Positions 17,767 through 26,973 of a stretch of DNA of 64,000 nt are shown in pieces. The position numbers and the translations under genes were made by a program. The first letter of the stretch is position 1, and the number at the start of each line of letters is the position of its first letter. The notes under the pieces were generated by a model that worked only from the letters and a program-made list of their open reading frames with translations, ran no database searches and was not told where the DNA came from. The stretch is taken from positions 744,001 to 808,000 of the forward strand of contig NZ_VIWO01000002.1 in NCBI RefSeq assembly GCF_007829335.1. Direction: 5' to 3'. The stretch is from Chitinophaga polysaccharea (lineage in GTDB: Bacteria; Bacteroidota; Bacteroidia; Chitinophagales; Chitinophagaceae).

Positions 17767-19167
17767 TTAACTGATAATCATTAAAGTCCGGTCGTCGTGA
17801 TTACCGGGACTCCAGAAGTCCATCCAGCCAGATAGTTGTTGCGCTACAGCCGGAGGATACGTATCCAGTTCCACGATGGCATTCTCTTTATTTTCTCCCC
17901 CCAGGTCGGCCAGCAGTGCTTTCCAGGCACTAACTTTCTCCAGGTTGGCTTCTACTTCAAACTTAGGATCATAAATACCGTCTGTCATGAGCATCAGGTA
18001 GGAAAAGTCTGGTACCAGCTTAAAACCGAAGCGGGTAGCAAATGTATCACTTTTAAAGATTTCCGGCATCGTGATGAACCTGGTTCCTCCTCCAAACGCT
18101 CCTACATCCAGGCGGTTCATCAGGGTGATAGCCGACAAATCCTTATTTAACAAGCCAATGGGGCAGTCGCCCACCCCAAAACTCATGATAACATAGCCAC
18201 AAGGATACTTTTTCAGTAGTGCAAATATAAGGGTCGCATGAAAATCTTTAACAGGAACTTGCTGGTTATGCGCAAATTCCGCGATTTTTTTATGAGTGGT
18301 AAAGGCAGCTTTTCCCAGCTGTTCGTATACGAAGCGGGTAAGTTGCTTTTCCGTTGTTTCACTGGGATTGGCTGCATGTTCTGCCAGGACGGCGTCGAAT
18401 GGCGCCAATGCCGCATTGGTAAAATGTTGTTCAAAATATTCCACGATATGAGCGCAGGCCATGCGGGCCCCTTCCCGGGCCAGTGGAGCACTGCCGGCGC
18501 CATCAGACACGGCCAGCACCGTCCAGCCGGTATCGGGGAAATACCGGAACGCGAAATCATCGTCACGGAACCCGCCGGTATTGGCATGCGAACGTCCCCG
18601 CCGGGAGGCCACTACCAGCCGTTTATCGCCCAATACTGCCGATGCCGACGCATTATCTTCCCGCCAGAATGGCGCAGTATTATCGCTGCTGATGTTCTTC
18701 CACAGCGATCTGGGGTCGGGATTTACGATGAGTGCCACCAGTTTTTCGTGCAACGCCGTTTCTTCCGGCTCTCCCTGGAGACGGTAACTGAACTTTAGGC
18801 GCCAATCGCCATTTTGAGTGGGTGTACCGCTGATTACCGAAGTGGTGCTATCGAACTGCAAGCCCACGGCCTCCAGTCCTGTTATGGAAAAGGCGGCAAA
18901 ATCTGTCCAGTTGAGTTGCTGAAAATCAAGCCTGGCTTCATATACCTTGCCCACAGTGGCATTGGGAATCACAACGGTTTGCTGCTGAATATCCGCCAGC
19001 CTGCTTTTTAACTGCCATGTGTCCATAAGGAACTGTTGATTTTTCAATATTTGTTTTACCCGGTGCAGGTTTTCCTCCTCTTGTACAAAGGCCTCAAATA
19101 ATTGCTCCCGGTTGCTGATATCGATCTGCTGCGCGTGGAAGAGCTCCCGGATAAATGATTTTTCCAT
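17767..19167 (-). CDS. PP2C-type phosphatase with N-terminal Ig-like domain
   Basis: This 466-residue protein joins three parts: a helical N-terminus (1-60), a putative Ig-like domain (about 65-145, with VISGTPTQNGDWRLKFSY), and a PP2C/PPM phosphatase domain (about 180-460). Phosphatase motifs are VLAVSDGAGSAPLAREGARM, LMTDGIYDPKFE and the terminal DDRTLMIIS, which supply the metal-binding aspartates. It lies 27 bases upstream of the kinase gene and 12 bases after a vWA gene, the standard TerY-P triad order, and is expected to reverse the kinase's action. The Ig-like domain may bind a partner. Confidence 0.9.
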   Translation of the reverse strand: MEKSFIRELFHAQQIDISNREQLFEAFVQEEENLHRVKQILKNQQFLMDTWQLKSRLADIQQQTVVIPNATVGKVYEARLDFQQLNWTDFAAFSITGLEAVGLQFDSTTSVISGTPTQNGDWRLKFSYRLQGEPEETALHEKLVALIVNPDPRSLWKNISSDNTAPFWREDNASASAVLGDKRLVVASRRGRSHANTGGFRDDDFAFRYFPDTGWTVLAVSDGAGSAPLAREGARMACAHIVEYFEQHFTNAALAPFDAVLAEHAANPSETTEKQLTRFVYEQLGKAAFTTHKKIAEFAHNQQVPVKDFHATLIFALLKKYPCGYVIMSFGVGDCPIGLLNKDLSAITLMNRLDVGAFGGGTRFITMPEIFKSDTFATRFGFKLVPDFSYLMLMTDGIYDPKFEVEANLEKVSAWKALLADLGGENKENAIVELDTYPPAVAQQLSGWMDFWSPGNHDDRTLMIIS

Positions 19168-19179
19168 ACAACTCTTATA

Positions 19180-20235
19180 TTAGCCCTGCGCTCGGTTTAC
19201 ATCAAACCCACCATCGCTGATGCCATAGGTATTGCGACTGCCACAACCCGGGCAGCTGCTCACCGTTTCTGTACCGATGCAATGAATCTGACCGCAACCG
19301 CACATGGCGAAGGCAGTTTGATTGCCGCAACAGGGACAGGTGGGATTACCGATCAGCTCATCGCTGTTGATGCGCACCGGGCCACTGCTGTGATCCGACA
19401 GCTCATCGTATGAAGCATCTAACGGGAACGCCCCTACGAGGCGGTACGACAGGCGGTCCAGGCTCAGCCCATAAATTTCGGCTTCTTCTACCGATCTACG
19501 GTACTTCATCAAATAAGCGCGGCCGGTATTTTGACATTTGCCGGCTACCACGGCATAATTGCTGTCCACTCCCTGCATAGAGGGCAGGGAGTGGGTGGTA
19601 TCTACTTTTGTGAGGGTATCATCTTCCAGTATACGGGCCAGCTCAAAGCCGGAAGCATTGTTTTCCACGCTCTGGCTGCTGGTTTTAACGGAATCTGTTA
19701 CCCATTTAAAGAACTCCTGATAAGCGGCAGTACTGGTATTTTTAAAATGCAATACATTTTCGGTCAACTCCTTCAGTAAACTCAGGTCGGCCTCATTACC
19801 AAAAGACACTGCCACCATGTTGACAGTGCGTTGCCAGTTTTGTTTCCACTCGGCAATAGCCGGGCGGGTATCGTCGGTAGGCACTCCATCGGTAAATAGA
19901 AAGACGATCGGCTTCCAGTCGCCTTTCTTCTCGTAAGTAGTTTTTACCTGGTTTTTCCGGAGCTCCATCATCAGCTGTCCCAAGCCCCTGCTCAGGGAAG
20001 TGCCGCCGCCTACCGGAAAACGGGGCGGATAAAATTGGATGATCTCCTGTAAAGGCACCAGTGTTTTCGCCTGTCCGGCAAATACCAGGATAGATACCCA
20101 CACTGTTTCAATCGCATAGGGGTCTGCTTTCAACGCCTGGATGACGGTCGACAATCCCTCTTCTACCTGCTGGATAGGCTCTCCCACCATGGATTCAGAA
20201 ACATCTATCAAAAAATAAATAGGTAGTCTTCTCAT
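19180..20235 (-). CDS. terY: TerY-type vWA protein with C-terminal zinc ribbon
   Basis: This 351-residue protein has a von Willebrand A domain in residues 1-210 with an intact metal site: D-V-S-E-S (LIDVSESMVGEPIQ), the threonine in GGGTSLSRGL and aspartate in LFTDGVPTDDTRP. The C-terminal 130 residues include a cysteine-rich zinc ribbon (CPCCGNQ, CGCGQIHC, CPGCGS). This is the long TerY-C form, the vWA partner of the triad. Its ATG overlaps the stop of the AIM24-family gene in TAATG, so the two are translationally coupled. Confidence 0.92.
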   Translation of the reverse strand: MRRLPIYFLIDVSESMVGEPIQQVEEGLSTVIQALKADPYAIETVWVSILVFAGQAKTLVPLQEIIQFYPPRFPVGGGTSLSRGLGQLMMELRKNQVKTTYEKKGDWKPIVFLFTDGVPTDDTRPAIAEWKQNWQRTVNMVAVSFGNEADLSLLKELTENVLHFKNTSTAAYQEFFKWVTDSVKTSSQSVENNASGFELARILEDDTLTKVDTTHSLPSMQGVDSNYAVVAGKCQNTGRAYLMKYRRSVEEAEIYGLSLDRLSYRLVGAFPLDASYDELSDHSSGPVRINSDELIGNPTCPCCGNQTAFAMCGCGQIHCIGTETVSSCPGCGSRNTYGISDGGFDVNRAQG

Positions 20236-20864
20236 TATCCAAAATTTACAGAAGTGACGTAAACGGTGCCAGGGCCGGTGATCTTCAACATGGTAATCCC
20301 CTCTCCTCCCAGCATATTATTTCCGGAAAAATGCGACGACATCCGGTTTTGCATGTCAGCATGCATGCAGATAAAACTTTTTTCATCTACAAACACCGTT
20401 TGTCCAGGCGCCAGATCCAGCGTGATAGGCGTACCTATCACATCTATAAATACGGTACAAAAGCCGGTTAACTTTTGCATGATCAAACCAGTGCCTCCTA
20501 TGAGGGAAGTCAGGTTCATTTTCACATCAATATCTACTTTGTCGGACGAGGCCACGTATACGCCGGCGCGACAGATAATGCCTCCCGGCAATTGTTTCAG
20601 GTTAATGGGCAACAGTCCTACTTTGCCCGCCACCACGAGTTTTCTTGTCTGTGGATGCGCATTGCTGAGCGCTACCTGGAAAATGCTTTCGCCGGTTAAC
20701 TTTCTTTTGATTAATCCGGCTACTCCTTTATCAAATACATTGATGGTAGATTGGATACCTTCCTCATAATAAATCAATGCACCTTTTTCGCAATAGAATT
20801 TCTCCTGTGGGTCTAACTCTACCTGCAGACACTTAAAGTCGTGCCCTATCAATTTTACGTTCAT
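20235..20864 (-). CDS. AIM24-family protein in the ter operon
   Basis: This 209-residue beta-rich protein matches the AIM24/TIGR00266 family: FKCLQVELDPQEKFYCEKGALIYYEEG at the start, VGLLPINLKQLPGGIICRAGVYVASS in the middle and GEGITMLKITGPGTVYVTS at the end. The molecular role of the family is unknown. It lies inside a run of vWA genes, with one base of overlap to the following terY and 12 bases after the preceding one, so it is a firm member of this ter operon. Confidence 0.88.
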   Translation of the reverse strand: MNVKLIGHDFKCLQVELDPQEKFYCEKGALIYYEEGIQSTINVFDKGVAGLIKRKLTGESIFQVALSNAHPQTRKLVVAGKVGLLPINLKQLPGGIICRAGVYVASSDKVDIDVKMNLTSLIGGTGLIMQKLTGFCTVFIDVIGTPITLDLAPGQTVFVDEKSFICMHADMQNRMSSHFSGNNMLGGEGITMLKITGPGTVYVTSVNFG

Positions 20865-20876
20865 GCCTGGGGGTTA

Positions 20877-21512
20877 TCAGATAATTAAATTCACTTCCTG
20901 GGGAGGTGGTGGCAGTACTACCTGTGAGGTAGTGCCCATACTTTTGTTGCCTTGTTCTATGGTATCGGACACCCATTTAAAAAACTGTTTCAGGGTGGCG
21001 CTGTCGGCTGTGTCCAGGTGTACGACCGTATCCGCCAGCTCGCGCAGCATTTCATTGTCGGCCGCTTTACCGGCTGCACAACCTACGATGGCGGCAAAGT
21101 TGAGCTCCTTTATCTTAGGAATCATGCTGCGATACAGTTGCAGGTCGGAGGGCTTGCCGTCGGTAAAAATAAACAGCAATGGGCGCCAGTCGCCTTTCTG
21201 CGTGGGCGTTCCTTTACGCACATCGGCGCTCACGCGGGCGTGCAGGAATTCAAGGCCGCTGCCGGTGTGGGTAGGACCACTTTGCGGGCAGGTAATTTCG
21301 GGCAACTGGAAGCTGACCAGTTCAGTGAGCGGCATCAACTCTTTTACATCACGGTCGAACGTGATGATGCTGAGCCACAGGGAGTCCAGTGCCTGCGCAT
21401 CCATGCGCAGGGTGTTCACCATACCGCTCAGCGCATTGTTGAGTGCCTGAATGGGTTCTCCAAACATAGAACCCGAGGTATCTAATAAAAAATATACGGG
21501 TAGTCTTCGCAT
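20877..21512 (-). CDS. terY: TerY-type vWA protein
   Basis: This 211-residue protein is a single vWA domain with the MIDAS motifs LLDTSGSMFGEPIQ, HTGSGLEFL (serine in the usual threonine position) and FTDGKPSDLQ. It ends in a short proline-rich tail (LPPPPQEVNL). It resembles the next upstream gene closely in length and order of motifs, so the two probably arose by tandem duplication. TerY proteins are thought to scaffold the Ter complex through metal-dependent contacts. Confidence 0.93.
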   Translation of the reverse strand: MRRLPVYFLLDTSGSMFGEPIQALNNALSGMVNTLRMDAQALDSLWLSIITFDRDVKELMPLTELVSFQLPEITCPQSGPTHTGSGLEFLHARVSADVRKGTPTQKGDWRPLLFIFTDGKPSDLQLYRSMIPKIKELNFAAIVGCAAGKAADNEMLRELADTVVHLDTADSATLKQFFKWVSDTIEQGNKSMGTTSQVVLPPPPQEVNLII

Positions 21513-21528
21513 GGTTAAATTTTAATGC

Positions 21529-22167
21529 TTATACCACAATATTCAATTCAGCCGGAGGAGGTGGTAATTCGTCCAGGCCGGTGAGTTCTTTGCCGGAGTG
21601 TTCTATTTTCGTAGAGCTGACACCGATAGAGGCGGTTACCCAGGCAAAAAATTTGGAGATGCTGTGGCTGTCAGCAGTATCGAGCTTTACCACATTGTCG
21701 GTAACCTGTTTCAGCACAGCGGAATCGGCCCCGTTGCCGGCAGCACAGGCCACGGTATATGCTGTTTTGCGTTGCTTATAGGCAGCCAGGCCACCTTGCC
21801 AGTTGTCGGTAGGGATACCGTCTGTCATAATGAATACCAGCGGCTTCCAATCGCCTTTTCGTTCGGTGGTGGTTTGTGCTACTTCCCGGTCTATACAGCT
21901 GGCTAACAGCTGCAGCGCTTCTCCCATAGCCGTAGTACCGGAAGCCCGAATATCGGGCACCTGGAAGGAAGATAGATCGGTAAGTGGTACCGCCTGCCGG
22001 GCGGTACTATCAAAAGTGATGACACTGATAAAGGCAGTTTCAATGGCCTGCGGGTTTTGCCGCAATGAACTGATCATTACCTGCACCCCATTTTTCACGG
22101 CTTCTATGGGCTCTCCGCTCATAGAGCCAGAGGTATCCAGCAAAAGATACACGGGCAGTCTTCTCAT
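21529..22167 (-). CDS. terY: TerY-type vWA protein
   Basis: This 212-residue vWA domain has a complete metal site: LLDTSGSMSGEPIEAV, ASGTTAMGEALQLL and MTDGIPTDNW. The same proline-rich tail (LPPPPAELNI) as in the next paralogue supports recent duplication. It is 49 bases downstream of a terD-family gene and 16 bases upstream of the second terY, all on one strand. Confidence 0.93.
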   Translation of the reverse strand: MRRLPVYLLLDTSGSMSGEPIEAVKNGVQVMISSLRQNPQAIETAFISVITFDSTARQAVPLTDLSSFQVPDIRASGTTAMGEALQLLASCIDREVAQTTTERKGDWKPLVFIMTDGIPTDNWQGGLAAYKQRKTAYTVACAAGNGADSAVLKQVTDNVVKLDTADSHSISKFFAWVTASIGVSSTKIEHSGKELTGLDELPPPPAELNIVV

Positions 22168-22216
22168 ACAATACAGAATTAAGTGTTTGCTACAGAAAGG
22201 GGTTAACGGTTTAACA

Positions 22217-22900
22217 TCAGGAATAGGTCAACTTCTTCAGTTCATCAATGAAACTATCAGATTGATGTGGTGTACCAATTGCCCTGAATTTCCAGGCGCC
22301 ATCTTTGCGATAGATCTCTGCAAAGGTCATAGAGCACATGCCGTTGTAGGTACTGTCGCCCGACAGGCTGTACTTGGCAATCTCCTTCCCTTTTCTGTCT
22401 ACCGCACGGATAAAGGCATTTTCTATCATACCAAAGTGCTGGTTGTTCTGGCGGCCCTGGTAGATGGTGACCATGAATAATATTTTCTGATACCGGTTAT
22501 CCAGTTCATTGAGCTTGATGATAATCTGCTCATCATCGCCATCGCCGGCGCCGGTACGGTTATCACCGGTAAGCCAGATATGACCAGACGGATGTTTCAT
22601 AGAATTGAAGAACACCACATCCCCTTCAAAGAGGCCCATGCTTCTGCCATCGCGGGTTTGCACAGTGCGGCCCAGGTTAGCTACTTTTCCATTGTTGTCG
22701 AGCAGCAACGCTACTGCATCCAGGTCATATTCTTCTTCTTTCTGCGCGCCGCCAAACAGCTTGCCGAAAAAGCCATCATCCTTTTTCTTTTGTCTTACAT
22801 CCCAGCCCAACCCGATGGTAACGGTAGATAGATCAAATTCTTCTCCGGAGTCGTTTTTACGAAGGTCGATCGTTTGACCTTTCACTAAATTGATAGCCAT
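22217..22900 (-). CDS. TerD-family protein with insertion
   Basis: This 227-residue TerD protein begins MAINLVKGQT and has IGLGWDVRQ, DLDAVALLLDNNGKV, HIWLTGDNRTGAGDGDDEQI and EIYRKDGAWKFRAIG. It is longer than the neighbouring TerD because of a charged insertion after the first strand (about residues 35-55, KKKDDGFFGKLFGGAQ) and another before the calcium motif. The acidic calcium ligands are conserved. It is nine bases after the first gene of the unit. Confidence 0.94.
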   Translation of the reverse strand: MAINLVKGQTIDLRKNDSGEEFDLSTVTIGLGWDVRQKKKDDGFFGKLFGGAQKEEEYDLDAVALLLDNNGKVANLGRTVQTRDGRSMGLFEGDVVFFNSMKHPSGHIWLTGDNRTGAGDGDDEQIIIKLNELDNRYQKILFMVTIYQGRQNNQHFGMIENAFIRAVDRKGKEIAKYSLSGDSTYNGMCSMTFAEIYRKDGAWKFRAIGTPHQSDSFIDELKKLTYS

Positions 22901-22909
22901 ATGTGATGT

Positions 22910-23485
22910 TTATTTAATGATCTGACCTTTAAAATATTTGGAGAGGAAGAACGCCAGGTCTTCTTTATAACCTTTACCGGAAGCTTCAAATTTCCACTTA
23001 CCATCTTTCACATACAGTCGACCGAATTCAACGCCTGTTTCGATAGAGAAATCTTCTCCCAGCTCGTATTTAGCGATTTCCTGCCCGTTGGCATCGTCTA
23101 CAATGCGGATATAGGAATCACGCACCTGTCCGTAGTTTTGCTTACGGTTAAATGCATCATGGATAGTCACTACAAACAGGATTTCCTTTACCCTGGGATT
23201 TACTTTGGAGAGGTCTACCTGGATCACTTCATCATCTCCCACCGCGCTATTACCACCGGTAGGGTCATCGCCGGTATGGTGCAAAGCGCCATCAGGTGAA
23301 TCGGTATTGCCGTAGAAAATAAAGTATTCTTCCTGGAGAATTAGTCTGTTTTCATCAATCATAAAAGCAGATGCATCGAGGTCGAAATCATACCCGGTGC
23401 CTTCGTTGGGATGCCAGCCTAAACCCACACTGATACGGGAAAGACCGATATCAATTCGTTGTCCTTTTTGTAAGTTAATCGCCAT
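22910..23485 (-). CDS. terD: TerD-family calcium-binding stress protein
   Basis: This 191-residue protein is the first gene of the minus-strand ter unit. It has MAINLQKGQR, VGLGWHPNEG, FDLDASAFMIDENRLI, FYGNTDSPDGALHHTGDDPTGG and GDDEVIQVDLSKV, then EFGRLYVKDGKWKFEASG. It is closest in motif content to the plus-strand TerD at 12033. The 104 bases upstream hold a terminator of the preceding gene but no perfect promoter box. Confidence 0.95.
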   Translation of the reverse strand: MAINLQKGQRIDIGLSRISVGLGWHPNEGTGYDFDLDASAFMIDENRLILQEEYFIFYGNTDSPDGALHHTGDDPTGGNSAVGDDEVIQVDLSKVNPRVKEILFVVTIHDAFNRKQNYGQVRDSYIRIVDDANGQEIAKYELGEDFSIETGVEFGRLYVKDGKWKFEASGKGYKEDLAFFLSKYFKGQIIK

Positions 23486-23530
23486 TGTTCTGAAGTTTGT
23501 CTCAGGAAAGGTAAACTATATAATCTTCTC

Positions 23531-23569
23531 AGAAAAGAAACAGGGTATACCAGCTACTGACACACCCTG
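23531..23569 (-). terminator. Terminator of the dipeptidase gene
   Basis: On the minus strand a six-base-pair stem CAGGGT/ACCCTG with a 17-base loop is followed by TTTCTTTT. It lies between the dipeptidase stop (23590) and the first minus-strand ter gene (23485), and so separates the two transcription units. Confidence 0.5.
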
Positions 23570-23589
23570 ATTTGTAATTATTTTAACAA

Positions 23590-25047
23590 TTACTTCGCCG
23601 GTATTTCCCGGAGGATATGCAGCAAATAATTATAGAACCGGCCTACAGAAGAGACCTGTACTCTTTCATCCGGGGAATGCGCTCCGCGGATAGTGGGGCC
23701 AAAAGAAATCATGTCGAGCTTGCCCTTGAAATGCGCGCCTAAAATACCGCATTCCAGTCCCGCGTGACAAGCGCCCACTTTAGGCGTATGTTCAAAATGA
23801 TCTTTATACAAATCGAGCAATAAGCGCAGGATGGCTGAATCGGCATCTGGCCGCCAGCCGGGATATTCTCCGTCCTGCACTACTTCCGCATGGATATTTT
23901 CGAATGCCGCGCGTACCGCAAAGGCCACATCTTCCTTGGTGCTGGCTACGCTGCTGCGTTGCAGCGACTGCGTAGTAAAAACACCATTCCTGGCGATGAC
24001 CCTGGCCAGGTTGGAAGAGGCTTCCACCAGGTCAGCGATATCAGGACTCATCCGGAATACACCGTTGTGGGTGGCGTATATGGCCTGCAGTAATTGCATA
24101 AAATACGCCGGATCTATGATCACAGGCGGCGGCGCTACTGGCTTTAGCTCCAATGTCAGCCCGGGTTCTATCGCCTTGTATTCTTCTTTGAGCGTTGCCG
24201 CAAAATCCTGTACGAAGGCGGTGAACAAACGGCTATCCGTTTCCGGCACTACGATGGTAGCAGTGGATTCGCGCGGAATAGCGTTGCGCAGGCTGCCTCC
24301 ATCCAGGCTGGCCAGTTGTATATCGAACAATTGTTTGGCCTTATACAACAGGCGATTCATCAGCTTATTGGCATTGCCCCGGCCTTTATGAATGTCCATG
24401 CCGGAGTGACCGCCCAGCAGGCCTTTGATGGTAATGTCGAAACCTTCTGCGCGGGCAGGTGTGGGTACCTCCTGGTAAAGTCCTTTGGTATTGGTATCGA
24501 GTCCACCGGCGCAACCAATCGTCAGTTCATCTTCCTCTTCAGTATCCAGGTTCAGTAAAATAGTGCCGGAGAAATTGGCGGGATCGAGTTGCTTGGCGCC
24601 CGTCATCCCGGTTTCTTCATCGATGGTAAACATGGCTTCCAGTGCCGGATGCGCAATGGTTTTATCAGCCAGCACCGACATGATCGCCGCTACGCCGATG
24701 CCGTTATCAGCGCCGAGCGTAGTGCCGCGCGCTTTCACCCAATCGCCGTCTACGTACATGTCGATGCCCTGGGTGTCGAAATTGAATACAGTGTCGTTAT
24801 TTTTCTGGTGTACCATATCCAGGTGCGACTGGAGGATCACCGTTTGCCGGTTCTCCATCCCGGGCGTAGCTGGCTTGCGGATCACCACATTTCCGGTGGC
24901 ATCTTTCCGGGTATCGAGGCCCAGGCTTTTACCAAAATCTTCGATGAAGGCGATTACCCGTTCTTCCTTTTTGGAAGCCCTGGGCACGGCATTGAGGTCG
25001 GCAAAATATTTCCACAGCGGTTGTGGCGACAAATCTTTTATTTCCAT
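23590..25047 (-). CDS. pepD: Aminoacyl-histidine dipeptidase, M20 family
   Basis: This 485-residue zinc peptidase starts MEIKDLSPQPLWKYF. An upstream in-frame ATG at 25068 would add seven residues that do not fit the family. Metal-site motifs are QSHLDMVHQK, LGADNGIGVAA, MFTIDEETGMTGA and CHAGLECGILG, with GLLGGHSGMDIHKGRGNA in the lid domain. PepD cleaves Xaa-His and other dipeptides in the cytoplasm. The length matches the family. Confidence 0.95.
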   Translation of the reverse strand: MEIKDLSPQPLWKYFADLNAVPRASKKEERVIAFIEDFGKSLGLDTRKDATGNVVIRKPATPGMENRQTVILQSHLDMVHQKNNDTVFNFDTQGIDMYVDGDWVKARGTTLGADNGIGVAAIMSVLADKTIAHPALEAMFTIDEETGMTGAKQLDPANFSGTILLNLDTEEEDELTIGCAGGLDTNTKGLYQEVPTPARAEGFDITIKGLLGGHSGMDIHKGRGNANKLMNRLLYKAKQLFDIQLASLDGGSLRNAIPRESTATIVVPETDSRLFTAFVQDFAATLKEEYKAIEPGLTLELKPVAPPPVIIDPAYFMQLLQAIYATHNGVFRMSPDIADLVEASSNLARVIARNGVFTTQSLQRSSVASTKEDVAFAVRAAFENIHAEVVQDGEYPGWRPDADSAILRLLLDLYKDHFEHTPKVGACHAGLECGILGAHFKGKLDMISFGPTIRGAHSPDERVQVSSVGRFYNYLLHILREIPAK

Positions 25048-25143
25048 GCTGTTTTTTATTAAGCGCAAATCGGCGGTAAATAATTACCCGCCAATCTGTG
25101 CCGGGGCAATGTATACAAATCCTGTTAATCCATCAAAAAAGCG

Positions 25144-26844
25144 TTACAGGTCCTGCCGCTTCAGGGCTTTCACCGCATAGTCGGCGGCTCTTGCCGTGAT
25201 AGCCATATAAGTCAGGGAAGGATTCTGGCAGGCGGAAGAGGTCATACAGGCGCCATCAGTTACAAACACGTTCTTCACGGCGTGTACCTGGTTCCATTCA
25301 TTCAGCACGGACGTGCGGGGATCCCTTCCCATGCGCGCTGTGCCCATTTCATGGATGGCCATACCGGGATAAGAATCGCGGTTGAATGGCTGCACATTTT
25401 TCAGTCCTGCTGCTTCCAGCATGGCTACCGCCTCCTGGTCCATGTCTTTGCGCATCTGCCGTTCATTGTCTTTGAATTCGCAGTTGAACTTCAGCACTGG
25501 CTGCCCCCAGGCGTCTTTAACGCTGTGATCGAGGGCCACCTGGTTTTCTTCATAGGGAAGGCATTCGCCAAAGCCCATCAGTCCCATTTGCCAGGGACCG
25601 GGTGCTGATAAATAATCTTTGAAGCTATTGCCGATGCCCAGTTCTGCGATGCCCCTCGCCCATCCACTGCGACTGCTATAGCCAGTGTAACCGAAGCCGC
25701 GCAGGTAAGCACGTTTATCGGCGCCCACATTCGCGAAGCGGGGAATATAAAATCCAGCGGGACGCTGCCCGAAATAATATTTATCGGCAAAATCATCGGA
25801 CGTACCGCTGGCGCCTGCATGAAAATGATGGTCCATCAGGTAGTGCCCCAGCACTCCGCTATCGTTGCCCAATCCATTGGGGAAACGGTTGGATACGGAG
25901 TTCATCAGCAGGAAGGTGCTACCCAGTGTAGAAGCATTGAGGAAGAGAATACGGGCATAATATTCCGTCATCTCTTTAGTATGTTTGTCGATCACCCGTA
26001 CCCCGGTAGCCTTTCCTTTCGCTTCATCATAGATGATACTGTTTACGATGGCATCGGTATGTAAGGTGAGGTTACCCGTTTTCATGGCAGCTGGCAAGGT
26101 GGAAGATTGCGTGCTGAAATAAGCGCCAAACGGGCATCCCCGGACGCAGCGATCCCGGTACTGGCATTTTCCACGGTCGCCGATAGGTTGCGTGAGATTG
26201 GCCGTGCGGAAAATGGTCATATGTCTTCCCGGAAACGTGGCTTCTATCCTGCCTTTCACCTGCTTTTCAAAGCAATTCATTTCCATGGGTGGCTGAAATA
26301 CGCCATCCGGTAAATGCGGGATGCCTTCTTTTTGTCCGCTGATACCTGCAAAAGCTTCCACATGATCATACCAGGGCGCCAGGTCTTTGTAACGTATGGG
26401 CCAGTCGATACCGATACCGTCTTTGGCATTGGCTTCAAAGTCGAGATCACTAAGCCGCAGCGATCCGCGGCCCCACATAATGGAGCGGCCACCAACGATG
26501 TCGGGGCGCATCCAGTCGAAACGCTTTTCTTCTTTGTAGGGGCTATCACTGTCTTTCAGCCAGTAGTCGGCATTGAACTCGGTATACAGGCGATCGCGCA
26601 CCTGGTAAGGATGGTCTTTTTCCTTGTCCAGCGGCATTTTGCCACGGTGTGTAGCTTCCCACGGCGCTTTGGTGGCGGTGGTATAATCCTTAATGTGTTC
26701 CAGTTGTTTTCCTCTTTCAAGCAGCAATACCTTCAGTCCTTTCTCACATAATTCTTTTGCTGCCCATCCGCCGGAAATACCCGATCCTACTACAATAGCA
26801 TCATAGGTATTTAATTCCTTTGCTTTTCCATTGACATTGATCAT
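25144..26844 (-). CDS. GMC-family oxidoreductase
   Basis: This 566-residue flavoprotein has an N-terminal FAD-binding motif (YDAIVVGSGISGGWAAKEL) and the GMC substrate domain. A cysteine-containing segment CQYRDRCVRGCPFGAYFSTQ is seen in the gluconate/fructose dehydrogenase branch. The C-terminal motifs are MAIHEMGTARMG and DGACMTSSACQNPSLTYMAI. In that branch a small Tat-exported subunit 3 usually sits next door, but none is visible here. It probably oxidises a sugar or polyol. There is no signal peptide. Confidence 0.92.
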   Translation of the reverse strand: MINVNGKAKELNTYDAIVVGSGISGGWAAKELCEKGLKVLLLERGKQLEHIKDYTTATKAPWEATHRGKMPLDKEKDHPYQVRDRLYTEFNADYWLKDSDSPYKEEKRFDWMRPDIVGGRSIMWGRGSLRLSDLDFEANAKDGIGIDWPIRYKDLAPWYDHVEAFAGISGQKEGIPHLPDGVFQPPMEMNCFEKQVKGRIEATFPGRHMTIFRTANLTQPIGDRGKCQYRDRCVRGCPFGAYFSTQSSTLPAAMKTGNLTLHTDAIVNSIIYDEAKGKATGVRVIDKHTKEMTEYYARILFLNASTLGSTFLLMNSVSNRFPNGLGNDSGVLGHYLMDHHFHAGASGTSDDFADKYYFGQRPAGFYIPRFANVGADKRAYLRGFGYTGYSSRSGWARGIAELGIGNSFKDYLSAPGPWQMGLMGFGECLPYEENQVALDHSVKDAWGQPVLKFNCEFKDNERQMRKDMDQEAVAMLEAAGLKNVQPFNRDSYPGMAIHEMGTARMGRDPRTSVLNEWNQVHAVKNVFVTDGACMTSSACQNPSLTYMAITARAADYAVKALKRQDL

Positions 26845-26973
26845 AACGTATAGATATGAATTGGTTGCCGGGAAAATAGTGAAATAATGGGAAAAGCAAA
26901 ATAGAATTGGGACAGATGGAAAATGACGATCCGCCCCCGCAGGTGCGGGGACGGCAGCATGTCGTTTCCGTTG

